DNA of 64,000 nucleotides from Roseomonas alba. GTDB lineage: Bacteria; Pseudomonadota; Alphaproteobacteria; Acetobacterales; Acetobacteraceae. The stretch lies in assembly GCF_019430885.1 (NCBI RefSeq), contig NZ_JAHYBZ010000006.1, positions 124,001 to 188,000 of the forward strand, written 5' to 3'. The notes beneath the pieces were generated by a model. It ran no database searches, had not been told where the DNA came from, and saw only the letters and a program-made list of their open reading frames with translations. Each line of letters starts with the position of its first letter. Within the stretch, counting starts at the first letter, position 1. Positions 8,373-16,800 of this stretch are shown piece by piece. A program made the position numbers and the translations under genes.

Positions 8373-9326
8373 TCAGGCTCCGGATCGTCCGGCGATCGCG
8401 CCGGCCATGCGCTTCAGGCCGACCCATTGTTGCCGCAGCCAGCCGCCCGTGGCCAGGGCTTCCGGGCCTTCGGGATCGCCGGTGCGTGGGAAGACGTCGC
8501 GGCGGAAATCCGCTGTGCCGAAGATCCAATCCCAGACCGGGAACAGCACCGCGTAGTTCTTGCCCATCTCGGCGACCGACAGGATGCCGTGGTGCAGCCG
8601 GTGGAAACGCGGGGAGACGACCAGCCGCTCGCCGACCGAACCGAAGGACAAGCGCACATTGGCATGGGACAGGCTTTCGGCGAGGCGCATGACCAGCACC
8701 AGCAGCGGGAACTGGCCGGGCGGCACGCCGATCAGCAGGGCGATGGTGCCGAACCACAGCGCGGCGAGGATCTCGTCCAGGATGTGGTTCCGGTCATCCG
8801 TCCAGAAGGTCATCTGGCGCTGCGCGTGATGGATGGAATGCAGCGCCCACCACCAGGCGAAGCGGTGCTGGAAGCGATGCCGCCAGTACTCCCCGAAATC
8901 GAGGACCACGGCATAAAGCAGGAAGGCCCACACCGGATGGTCGCGCAGGCCAGGGATCAACGTCTCGAGCGTTGGCGGCACGAAGCCGGAATCCGCCACG
9001 GTCCCGGCCCACCAGGCGCTGAGCGAGTTCAGCAGCACGAAGGCGATCAGCGGCAGCACGCCGAGCCTCGTCAGCAGCGTGTACAGGATGTCGGTGCGGA
9101 TGGCGCGGCGGTCGGTGACGGGCTCGACCGGCCGCCAGGCCTCGAGCGGCCGGCAGACCACATAGACCACCAGGATCGAGAACACCCCGAAGAGGCCGAA
9201 CTGAACCCAGTCCAGCGCATCCTCGGCATAATCCATCAGGCCGAGCGCGTACATGGCGGGCTGCACGACGTGTTCGAACAGCCAGCCGGTAATGTCGTCG
9301 AGGAAGCGGGTGAAAGTCTCGGTCAT
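8373..9326 (-). CDS. Sterol desaturase / fatty acid hydroxylase family membrane enzyme
   Basis: A 317-residue membrane protein with several hydrophobic segments and the complete eight-histidine diiron set of the fatty acid hydroxylase superfamily: HRFQH (H-x3-H, near residue 169), HSIHH (H-x2-HH, near 183) and HRLHH (H-x2-HH, near 247). These enzymes hydroxylate or desaturate sterols, fatty acids or sphingolipid-type chains, using O2 and an electron donor, at the membrane. The lipid substrate cannot be read from sequence. It is the first gene of a two-gene unit with the BisC-type reductase 1 nt downstream; whether a hydroxylase and an S/N-oxide reductase share a pathway is unclear. Confidence 0.88.
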   Translation of the reverse strand: MTETFTRFLDDITGWLFEHVVQPAMYALGLMDYAEDALDWVQFGLFGVFSILVVYVVCRPLEAWRPVEPVTDRRAIRTDILYTLLTRLGVLPLIAFVLLNSLSAWWAGTVADSGFVPPTLETLIPGLRDHPVWAFLLYAVVLDFGEYWRHRFQHRFAWWWALHSIHHAQRQMTFWTDDRNHILDEILAALWFGTIALLIGVPPGQFPLLVLVMRLAESLSHANVRLSFGSVGERLVVSPRFHRLHHGILSVAEMGKNYAVLFPVWDWIFGTADFRRDVFPRTGDPEGPEALATGGWLRQQWVGLKRMAGAIAGRSGA

Positions 9327-9444
9327 CGAGGCCGCAATCTACGCCGGCAGGCCGCGCCGAGACAGTCCCGCCAAGATGAAAGCGGCGCCATCCGGCACCC
9401 TTTCCGCAAGCGTCAGAGACCGTTTGAAGAGTCAGGCACTGCCC

Positions 9445-9493
9445 CCCATCCGGCCACCCAAAGACAGTATCCTGAATGGGGTGGCCGGATGGG
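9445..9493. repeat. Dispersed hairpin repeat, copy 1
   Basis: A perfect 15-bp inverted repeat (left arm CCCATCCGGCCACCC at 9445-9459, right arm 9479-9493) with a 19-nt loop. Bases 9446-9481 match 42245-42280 at 31 of 36 positions, so this is one copy of a dispersed repeat. It lies between the OmpA-like and sterol-desaturase-like genes. Confidence 0.75.
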
Positions 9494-9515
9494 ACTGTGG
9501 GCCGGTTCCGGACGC

Positions 9516-9541
9516 GGAAATGCGCCGTCCGGCGCATTTCC
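9516..9541 (-). terminator. Hairpin downstream of the OmpA-like gene
   Basis: A perfect 11-bp stem, GGAAATGCGCC / GGCGCATTTCC, with a 4-nt loop, beginning 10 nt after the stop codon of the OmpA-like gene on the minus strand. There is no T-run, so it may protect the 3' end of an abundant outer-membrane-protein mRNA as much as terminate it. Confidence 0.6.
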
Positions 9542-9551
9542 AAACACTCTC

Positions 9552-10697
9552 TCAGCGCAGGATGATCTCGACGCGCCGGTTCTGCGGTTCCCGCGTATTG
9601 TCGGGGGTCGGCACCAGCAGGTTGGTCTCGCCGAAGCCGCGGGCGACGATCTCCTGCCGCGGCACGCCGAGGCGGATGAGCTCCGCCGCGACCGCATTGG
9701 CGCGGCGCACCGACAGGCCCTGATTGTACTGGGCCGAGCCCGAGGTGTCGGTATAGCCGTTCACCTCGATGCGCGTGACGGCCTGCTGCGTGCGGGCCTG
9801 GGCGGCCTCCGAGACGATCTGCCGCGCGCGGTCGGTCAGGTCGGCGCGGTTCCAGTCGAAGAAGACGAGGAAGGTGCGCGCCGGCACCGGCGCGACCGCC
9901 GGGGCGACCGGCGCCGGCGGCGGGGCGCTGTTGAAGGCGTAGCGGACACCGACCAGGATGGAGTGGTTGAAGTTGTCCACCTCCACCGTGCTGCGCCGGA
10001 ATACGCCATTGGCATTGACCGCCGTCGCATCGAGTTCCGGCGAGAGCGTGCCGAAGAAGCGGTATTCGGCCGTGATCGCGAGGCCCGGCACCGACTGGAT
10101 CGGCAGCGCCGCGCCGACGATCGCCTGGTAGGCGAAGCGCCCATCCGTGCCGTTCACCTGGAACTGCGGAAGCGTGCTGCCGGCCGTGCTGCGCGCCCGC
10201 AGGTTCACGCCGTCATATTCCTGCCAGGCATAACCGGCGCCGATACCCAGATAAGGCTGCACCACCCAATGGTCGGTGGCGCCGAAATCGTACAGGACAT
10301 TGGCCATCACGCCGTACGACTTGACCAGGCCGCCGGAATTGCCGGTGAAGCCCCTGGCGGTGACGCTGTCGACCTCATTGTAGCGGAAATTGCCCTCGAG
10401 CTCGACACGCAGGCCGTTGCCGAAACCCCAGCCGACGGACAGCACGCCGGCGAAACCGGTCTCGAAGGACGCGTTGAACCCGCCCGAGGGCGTGAGGCCG
10501 AGATTGTTCGGATTGACGTCGGAGGCGTCGATGAAGCTCTGGAGGTTGCCGCCATCGGAATCGGTCAGCCAGTTCACGCCGGCCCCAGCGCCGATATAGA
10601 GGCCGTTCACCGCCTGGGCCTGAGCCACGGAGGGCGCGGCAAGCGCGGCCGGCACGGCCAGGGCGGTCGTGAGGAGGAGGAGGCGTGTCCGGGTCAT
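9552..10697 (-). CDS. OmpA-like outer membrane protein with C-terminal peptidoglycan-binding domain
   Basis: A 381-residue protein with a signal peptide (residues 1 to about 28, AQA-Q). Next comes a roughly 230-residue beta-barrel of alternating aromatic/polar strands, starting NGLYIGAGAGVNW and ending HSILVGVRYAFN. A short Pro/Ala hinge (PPPAPVAPAVAPVPA) leads to a C-terminal OmpA domain with FFDWNRADLT and VNGYTDTSGSAQYNQGLSVRRA, which binds the diaminopimelate of peptidoglycan. It should anchor the outer membrane to the wall. The start at 10697 has an AGGGGA site; the frame is open to 10754 without a signal peptide. The 220 nt upstream are unusually AT-rich and probably carry a strong promoter. 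Confidence 0.9.
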   Translation of the reverse strand: MTRTRLLLLTTALAVPAALAAPSVAQAQAVNGLYIGAGAGVNWLTDSDGGNLQSFIDASDVNPNNLGLTPSGGFNASFETGFAGVLSVGWGFGNGLRVELEGNFRYNEVDSVTARGFTGNSGGLVKSYGVMANVLYDFGATDHWVVQPYLGIGAGYAWQEYDGVNLRARSTAGSTLPQFQVNGTDGRFAYQAIVGAALPIQSVPGLAITAEYRFFGTLSPELDATAVNANGVFRRSTVEVDNFNHSILVGVRYAFNSAPPPAPVAPAVAPVPARTFLVFFDWNRADLTDRARQIVSEAAQARTQQAVTRIEVNGYTDTSGSAQYNQGLSVRRANAVAAELIRLGVPRQEIVARGFGETNLLVPTPDNTREPQNRRVEIILR

Positions 10698-10959
10698 GGG
10701 TTCTTCCCCTGAAGCGATATGCTGAGAGCGGCGTCGGCAAAGCCCACCCCGCATGGCGACAAGCGCCTCGCCCCCCGTTCCGTTTCACGGGCCAACCTGG
10801 CCTTGAGCCGACTGTGGCCTGAATGTCACAATTTTATTGCAGGATAGAATTCAAGAGGGGCGCACGGCGACTCGCTTACCCTCTTGGGGATTCCCACCAT
10901 GCATTTGATATAATGTAATTTTCAGTGCCTCTTCGTGCCCAGCGGAAGCTGAAGCGGCG

Positions 10960-11733
10960 TCAGCGCCGCCCGCCCGGCGGCAGCGTCGCAAAGCAAAATC
11001 CGCGGGCCTGGAGGCCGGTGATCACCGTCTCCAGCACATTGGCATAGGGGTCGCGGCGGGACCGGATGCCCCAATGCATGACCAGCACCTCGCCGTCGCG
11101 GATGGTCGACAGCGCCCGGCGTGCGAGCGCCTCGTTGGGATTGGTCTCGCTCGACAATTCGTCGCCGAGGAAGCCATGCGCGGTCCAACCCTGGTGGTGT
11201 AGGCCGCAGGCCTCGGCCATGCGCAGCGCGCCCGGGGTGGTGATGCCACCCGGCGCGCGCCATAGCGGCAGTACCACGGCATCGGGCGCCAGGGCGCGCA
11301 GGCGTTCGATCGGCTGCTCCAGCTCCCGGCACAAAGCCGCCTGGTCGAGCACCGCCTCCCCTTCCCGCCCGCGCGAGGCGTAACGCGTCCGCCCCGGCCC
11401 GGCATCACCGCGGAAATACCAGTGGCGGTCGGTGTGGGAGGCGAAGACGTGGCCCTCCGCGACACGCGCGCGCCAGAAGGCGGCCCAGCTCGGATCGAGG
11501 CTGCGCTGCCCCGTGAAGGTCGGTTCATTGGCGACGAACAGCGTCGCGCGGACATCGTGGCGCTTGAGGATGTCGGCGATCTGCTCCGCCTGCCGCCCCC
11601 AGCCCGTGTCGATGGTGAGGTAGAGCGTCCCCGCCGCACAGGACGGCGCCGTCTGCGCCGCCGCCGGCAGCGCGCCCAGGACCAGCGACAGGACGCCGGC
11701 GAGGCGCGCGAAACCCTTAGACCTGCTCGGCAC
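10960..11733 (-). CDS. Polysaccharide deacetylase family protein, exported
   Basis: A 257-residue protein with a signal peptide (cleavage near AAA-Q, residue 26) and a NodB-type polysaccharide deacetylase fold. The first motif is LTIDTGWG (usually TFDDG), then a TLFVANEPTF strand, and the metal-site motif ASHTDRH. LPLWRAPGG matches the RxPxG motif, and VLVMHWG is the final His motif. One acidic residue of motif 1 (the second D of DD) is replaced by T, so activity should be tested. Its GTG start overlaps the end of the beta-propeller gene by 17 nt, so the two are one transcription unit. It probably acts on cell-surface or peptidoglycan polysaccharide. Confidence 0.8.
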   Translation of the reverse strand: MPSRSKGFARLAGVLSLVLGALPAAAQTAPSCAAGTLYLTIDTGWGRQAEQIADILKRHDVRATLFVANEPTFTGQRSLDPSWAAFWRARVAEGHVFASHTDRHWYFRGDAGPGRTRYASRGREGEAVLDQAALCRELEQPIERLRALAPDAVVLPLWRAPGGITTPGALRMAEACGLHHQGWTAHGFLGDELSSETNPNEALARRALSTIRDGEVLVMHWGIRSRRDPYANVLETVITGLQARGFCFATLPPGGRR

Positions 11734-12661
11734 GGACGGTCTGGAAGAAGATGCCGTGCGGGCTCCGGCCCACGCGGTTCGTCTCGTATTCCCCGGTGCG
11801 GGGATCGACCCGGGCGATCCGCCCGGCCCAGCGCAGTGTCACCCAGAGATGGCCGTCGGGCTCGAAGGTGATGCAGTCAGGGCCGCCGGAGATTTCGATG
11901 ATGCGCCGGACGTCGAGGGTGGCCGGGTCGATTTCGGCAAGCCGGCTCTGCACGCGGCTGGTCGCCCAGAGCGCCTTGCCGTCCGGCTGCGCGAAGATGG
12001 TATGCGCACCGCGGCCGATCGGGATCTGGCGCTCGATCTCCTTTGTCACGGGATTGAGCACGGCGAAATGGTCGCTGCCCATGATGCCGACGATCAGCCG
12101 GTCATTGTGCCAGATGATCCCGGCGGGCTCGCGCCCGACCGGGGTCTCCCACAGCGGCTCGCGCGTCTCCATGCTGATGGCAATGACCGTGCCGGTGCCC
12201 TGCAGCGTGACGTAGACGATCTTGCTGTCCGGCCGGAACGCCATGTGGGACGGCTTGTCCGGCGTGCGCAGCCGGGCCAGCAGCGTCAGGTCGGACGCCT
12301 GGTAGATGTCCACCTGGTTGCGCCGCAGGCTGCACACGACGAGGTGCTGCCCGTCCGGCGAGAAGGCCAGGTGATAGGGATTGGAGACGCGCTCGCGCCG
12401 GCGCGGCTCGCCGGTCATCGGGTCCACGATCAGCAACTCGTTGCCGCCGGAATCGGCGATCAGCAAATCGCGGCCATTGGGGTGCATCACAAGGTGGTGC
12501 ACCTCACGCAGCGCCGGGATGCGACGGACCTCCTGCCGGGTCGCGGCATCGAGCACGAGGATGCTCGAGTCACCGGAATTCAGCACGAAGATCAGGTCCG
12601 CCGCCGCCGGCCGTGCCAGCAACAGCAGGGGGGAAGCTAGCAGAAGAGCGCGACGGCGCAT
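11717..12661 (-). CDS. Secreted YVTN/NHL-type beta-propeller protein
   Basis: A 314-residue protein with a signal peptide (MRRRALLLASPLLLLA, AAA-D). The rest is made of about seven blade-like repeats of some 40 residues of the YVTN class: GDSSILVLDAATRQEVRRI, GGNELLIVDPMTGEPRR, LRRNQVDIYQASDLT, GTGTVIAISMETREP, SDHFAVLNPVTKEIE, VQSRLAEIDPATLDV and AGRIARVDPRTGEYE. Such periplasmic propellers often sit beside dehydrogenase or surface-polysaccharide genes, as binding or lactonase-like proteins. The downstream deacetylase overlaps it by 17 nt. Confidence 0.82.
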   Translation of the reverse strand: MRRRALLLASPLLLLARPAAADLIFVLNSGDSSILVLDAATRQEVRRIPALREVHHLVMHPNGRDLLIADSGGNELLIVDPMTGEPRRRERVSNPYHLAFSPDGQHLVVCSLRRNQVDIYQASDLTLLARLRTPDKPSHMAFRPDSKIVYVTLQGTGTVIAISMETREPLWETPVGREPAGIIWHNDRLIVGIMGSDHFAVLNPVTKEIERQIPIGRGAHTIFAQPDGKALWATSRVQSRLAEIDPATLDVRRIIEISGGPDCITFEPDGHLWVTLRWAGRIARVDPRTGEYETNRVGRSPHGIFFQTVRAEQV

Positions 12662-13221
12662 GGGTCGGACCTATGGGTGTTCGCGACGGCCCTCGGGGGG
12701 AGGCCGCCAGGGGCGGAACCTGCGCCGCGCCGACCGGCGAGGCAAGCACGGAGTCAGCGCAATGCGATGCCGATGACGCGGATCAACGGCACGCTCGCCA
12801 GAGTGGTGCGGGGACAGTTGCCGGCAACCTAACCGGCCGGCGCGGCGGAGGGGTTGGCCTCTATTCTGCGCTGGGAATTGGAGGGGCTTTGCCCCTCCAA
12901 ACCACCTCACCAAAGGCCACAGGGCCTTTGGAAACCGCCACCTGGCGCAGGGCGCCACGGGCGGGATCAGTGCCGAAAGCCGCGCCCGTGCACATAGAGA
13001 CCCATCCCGCATCGGGACGGGCCAATTCACCAGGATTCTCCCCTGGGCCCGTCCGCAACGGCTCCGCCCCGGATTCCAAGACCCCGTCAGAAGCCTGGCG
13101 CAGCCTCGGCAGCCAGAACATCAGTGCTGAAACCGGTTTCCAAAGGCCCTGCGGCCTTTGGCGGGGTGAGGTCTGGAGAGGGGCGGAGCCCCTCTCCAGT
13201 CGCGCCCGACGCGCCAGCGCG
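12662..13221. other. 560-bp intergenic stretch carrying an inverted-pair repeat element
   Basis: No gene is supported here. The left part (12662-12877) must carry the promoter of the beta-propeller gene, but I see no convincing -35/-10 pair in it. The rest is occupied by the repeat element 12878-13199. Open frames across this stretch reflect GC bias and the repeat's palindromes. Confidence 0.6.
12878..13199. repeat. MITE-like inverted-pair repeat element, locus 1
   Basis: The left unit is a 10-bp stem hairpin (TTGGAGGGGC, TTT loop, 12878-12900) followed by a 9-bp stem hairpin (CCAAAGGCC, ACAG loop, 12910-12931). The right unit is the same pair in reverse order and orientation: CCAAAGGCC/GGCCTTTGG at 13140-13161, then a perfect 12-bp stem CTGGAGAGGGGC with GGA loop at 13173-13199. 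About 210 bp of non-coding sequence lies between. The right end is 22 nt past the msrA stop codon. The same architecture recurs at 33421-33687 and 54004-54220, and in degenerate form at 45362-45465. Confidence 0.8.
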
Positions 13222-13779
13222 TCAGGCCGCCGGCCGTTTCACCCGGTCGGCAAACACCTTGCGGAACTTCAGCACCTTCGGCGCGACCACGGCGCGGCAA
13301 TAGCCGGACCAGGGGTTGCGCGCGAAGTAGTCGTGGTGCTCGGGCTCGGCCGGCCAGAAGGGCGCCTCGGGCACCACTTCAGTGACCAGCGGGCCGTCCC
13401 AGATGCTGGCCTTCGCGACTTCCTCCATCACCGCCTTCGCCGTTGCTTCCTGCTCGGGCGAATGGGTGAAGATGATCGACCGGTATTGCGGCCCGACATC
13501 TGCGCCCTGGCGGTCCTTGGTGGTGGGGTCGTGGATGGTGAAGAAGACCCGCAGCAGATCCGCGTAGGACAGTTCCTGCGGGTCGAAGACCACGCGCACC
13601 ACCTCGGCATGGCCGGTCTTCTTGCCGCAGACCTGTTCATAGGTCGGGTTGTCGACGTGGCCGCCGGCATAGCCCGGCATGACGGACACCACGCCGCGCA
13701 GTTCCTTGTACACTGCTTCAAGGCACCAGAAGCACCCGCCGCCGAGGGTTGCGGCCTCATGCCCAGCCTGTGCGATCAT
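13222..13779 (-). CDS. msrA: Peptide-methionine (S)-S-oxide reductase MsrA
   Basis: A 185-residue cytoplasmic enzyme that reduces methionine-S-sulfoxide in proteins, recycled by thioredoxin. The catalytic GGGCFWC motif is at residues 13-19 (nucleophile C16). The family's GYAGG, TYEQVCGKKTGHAEVV, DPTTKDRQGADVGPQYRSII and EPEHHDYFARNP blocks follow. The ATG at 13779 has an AAGGAG site; the frame extends to 13857, but that adds a non-homologous leader. The resolving cysteine candidate is in the C-terminal GYCRAVV segment. It lies downstream of the RTX gene on the same strand, 49 nt away. Confidence 0.95.
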   Translation of the reverse strand: MIAQAGHEAATLGGGCFWCLEAVYKELRGVVSVMPGYAGGHVDNPTYEQVCGKKTGHAEVVRVVFDPQELSYADLLRVFFTIHDPTTKDRQGADVGPQYRSIIFTHSPEQEATAKAVMEEVAKASIWDGPLVTEVVPEAPFWPAEPEHHDYFARNPWSGYCRAVVAPKVLKFRKVFADRVKRPAA

Positions 13780-13828
13780 TCCTTGCTCCTTTCGTGGCTC
13801 TGCTGCTTCGCCATGTGGGGTGCCGCGG

Positions 13829-16800
13829 TTACGCAAGGAAGACGAAGTCGTCCGCATGCAGGGCGGTCTTGGCGACGCCGGCGAGTTGCACCGAATCCCC
13901 CGGACCCATGTCGAGGATCGCGCCGTTCGTCCCCTGGCGGGTCGATGCCATCAGCGCCTCGAAATTCGTGAAGCCGAAGCCCTGCAGCAGGACACGGTCC
14001 TGGCCCGGCGTGAAGCCCGATATCGCGTCCAGGCCGGAACCGGGGGCGAAGACGAAGGTGTCGCGCCCGCCCTCGCCATAGAGGATGTCGTTGCCGCCGC
14101 CGCCCACCAGCGTGTCGTTGCCGCCCCGGCCGAACAGGATCTCGGCCGCCGCGCCACCGGTGATGCGGTTGGACAACTCGTTGCCGATGCCGGTGGTCGG
14201 GCCCTCGAGGGTGAGTTCCTCGACATTCGCCGAGAGCCTGAAGGTCCCGGCGAAGCGGGCGATGACGCGATCCCAGCCTTCATTCGCATTCTCGACGGTG
14301 CCATCATTGGGTTGGGACGCGATGAAGACATCGTTGCCGGGCCCGCCATTCATCACGTCGTAGCCGCGCCCGCCATCAAGCCAGTCATCCCCCGCGGCGC
14401 CGCGCAGGACATCGGTCGCGACGTCGTCGCCGCCCAGCAGCGTGTCGTTGCCGGCATCGCCGATCAGATTGTCCCGGCCCAGCCCGCCTTCCAGAATGTC
14501 GTTGCCGTCGCCGCCGTAGATGATGTCGTTGCCGGCTTCGCCGAACAGGTGGTCGTCACCGATGCGGCCCTGCACCCGGTCGACCCCGCCGCCGCCCCAG
14601 ATCGTGTCGTTCCCGCCCTGGCCGACCAGAAGGTTGTTGGCCTCATTGCCGACGATCCGGTCATTGCCGCTGGTGCCGAAGCCGTATCGATTGCCGGCCC
14701 CGGGGAGGATGATGAACCATTCGACATTCCCCCGCATCGTCCAGGAATTGCTGGAATAGACGGTGTCATCACCACCATCCACGGGCTCGACGACGATCTG
14801 GCCCGGCAGGTTCAACTCATACCGGTCATTACCCGTCCCGCCCCAGAGCTTGTCGTTTCCGCCGCCCGCAATCATCACGTCGGCGCCGGGGCCGCCGTCG
14901 ATGACGTCAGCCTGGGGACCGCCGACGATCCAGTCGTCCCCCGCGCTCCCCCGCAGCGTGTTCACGCCATCGCCGCCGGACAGGGTGTCGTTGCCAGCGT
15001 ACCCCACGAGGGAATCGTTGCCGAGGCCCCCCAGAAGCCAGTCATCCCCGATGGTGCCCGCGAGCACATCCTTGAAGTTGGTGCCGATGACGACCTCGAT
15101 GCCGCTCAAGGTATCGCCCAAAGCCGCGCCGCCGATCGTCTTGCTCGGCAGCATGACGGTGACGCCCGATGCCGCATCCGAGTAGGAGACGGTGTCCCGC
15201 CCGTCGCCGCCCGCCACCAGGTCCTGCCCCGCACCGGGCCGCAGGAAATCGTCGCCCACCCCGCCGTCGAGCGTATCGTTTCCGGCCCCGCCTTCGAGGC
15301 TGTCGGCGCCGTCCCGACCCTCGAGCCGGTCGGCATGGGCGCCGCCGAGCAGGCGGTTGCGCCCCGCCCCGCCCAGCAGCGTCACCGGACCGGCGACGGC
15401 CGAGGCATCGACGCCTTCGAATCCCCGGACGATGCCGCCGCCCGCCACCTGGTCGAGGGCGCTGTCGAGCGTGATCGACGCCGCGCCGGTCAGGACGAGA
15501 ATGTCGAAATCCTCGCCGCCATCGACGAAGGCATCGGTCGGGTCGTAATCGACCGTGTCGTCGCCCGAACCGGCATCGATGGAATCCGCCCCGGTGCCGC
15601 CGGAAATCAGGTCGGCGCCATCGCCGCCGGTGATCGTGTCCGCCCCAGCCCCGCCCCGCAGCGTGTCGGCACCGACCCCGCCATAGAGCCGGTCCGCCCC
15701 ATCCCCGCCGTCGATCGAATCGCGCCCGTCGGAGCCCCAGAGGCTGTCATCGCCGGCGCCGCCCAGCACGGTGTTGCGGCCGAACAGGCCGTCCACCTCC
15801 TCAGCGCCGGGGCCTTCGACGAAGATCTCGTCATTGCCATCCCCTCCGTCCGTCCAATCGTCGCCGACGCCGCCCCAGAGCTGGTCGGCACCGCCGCCGC
15901 CCAGCAGCGTGTCGGCGCCGTCGCCGCCCAGCAGCCGGTCATCCCCGTTGAGGCCGGTCAGCCGGTCATGGCCGCCCAGGCCGAAGACCTCCTGACCGCC
16001 CGCCTCGGCGACCAGCGTATCGCCTGCCGCGGTGCCGACCAGGACACGGAAGGTGCCTTCGGCGAAGGCGTCGGGCGTCAGGCTGAGCGCGTCGCCGGGG
16101 CTGCCGAGCCGGATCACCACGTCGTCGGCGTCGAGAATCAGGTCCTGGTCGAGATCGACGACGAACCAGCCGCCCGCCCGGCCACCCCCCATGGTCGCCG
16201 GGATCCAGAAGGCCTGGTAGTAGCCGGGTCCGACGCCGCCGCCCGGCAGCGGCAGCCCGTAGCCGACTCCCGCGTTCAGGTCGCGCGATGTCGTGGCGCC
16301 GCGCCAGACCAGCGGCCCGATGCCCTGGACGCCGGATACCAGGCCGCCGGTCAGGCCGAGCGACAACCGGTCCCCCTCGGCCGGGTTGAAGTCGAGAATC
16401 CAATCCGGTGCGGCGCCGGTCGTCTCATCCAGATCGGCCGTCGAGAGATCGGCGACGAAGAGATCCGCCCCTGCGCCCCCGGTGATCCGGTCGCCGCCCG
16501 CCCCGCCCAGCAGGGTATCTGCACCCTCCCCGCCATCCAGCGTATCGGTGCCGGCACCGCCGTAGAGAAGATCCCCCTCCGTGCCACCCGACAGGCTGTC
16601 ATCGCCCTCGTCGCCCCAGAGGAGATCCTCGCCCTCCCCGCCATCCAGCGTGTCGCGCCCGATGCCGCCGAACAGCATGTCAGGCCGTTCGCCGCCGATG
16701 AGCATGTTGCGGTCGTCGGGGGATTCGCTTTCGGGCGCGTAGGGATCGGCGGCGTAGAGCGTGTCCCAGCCGGAGCCGCCATCGAGCCAGTCGCTGCCGG

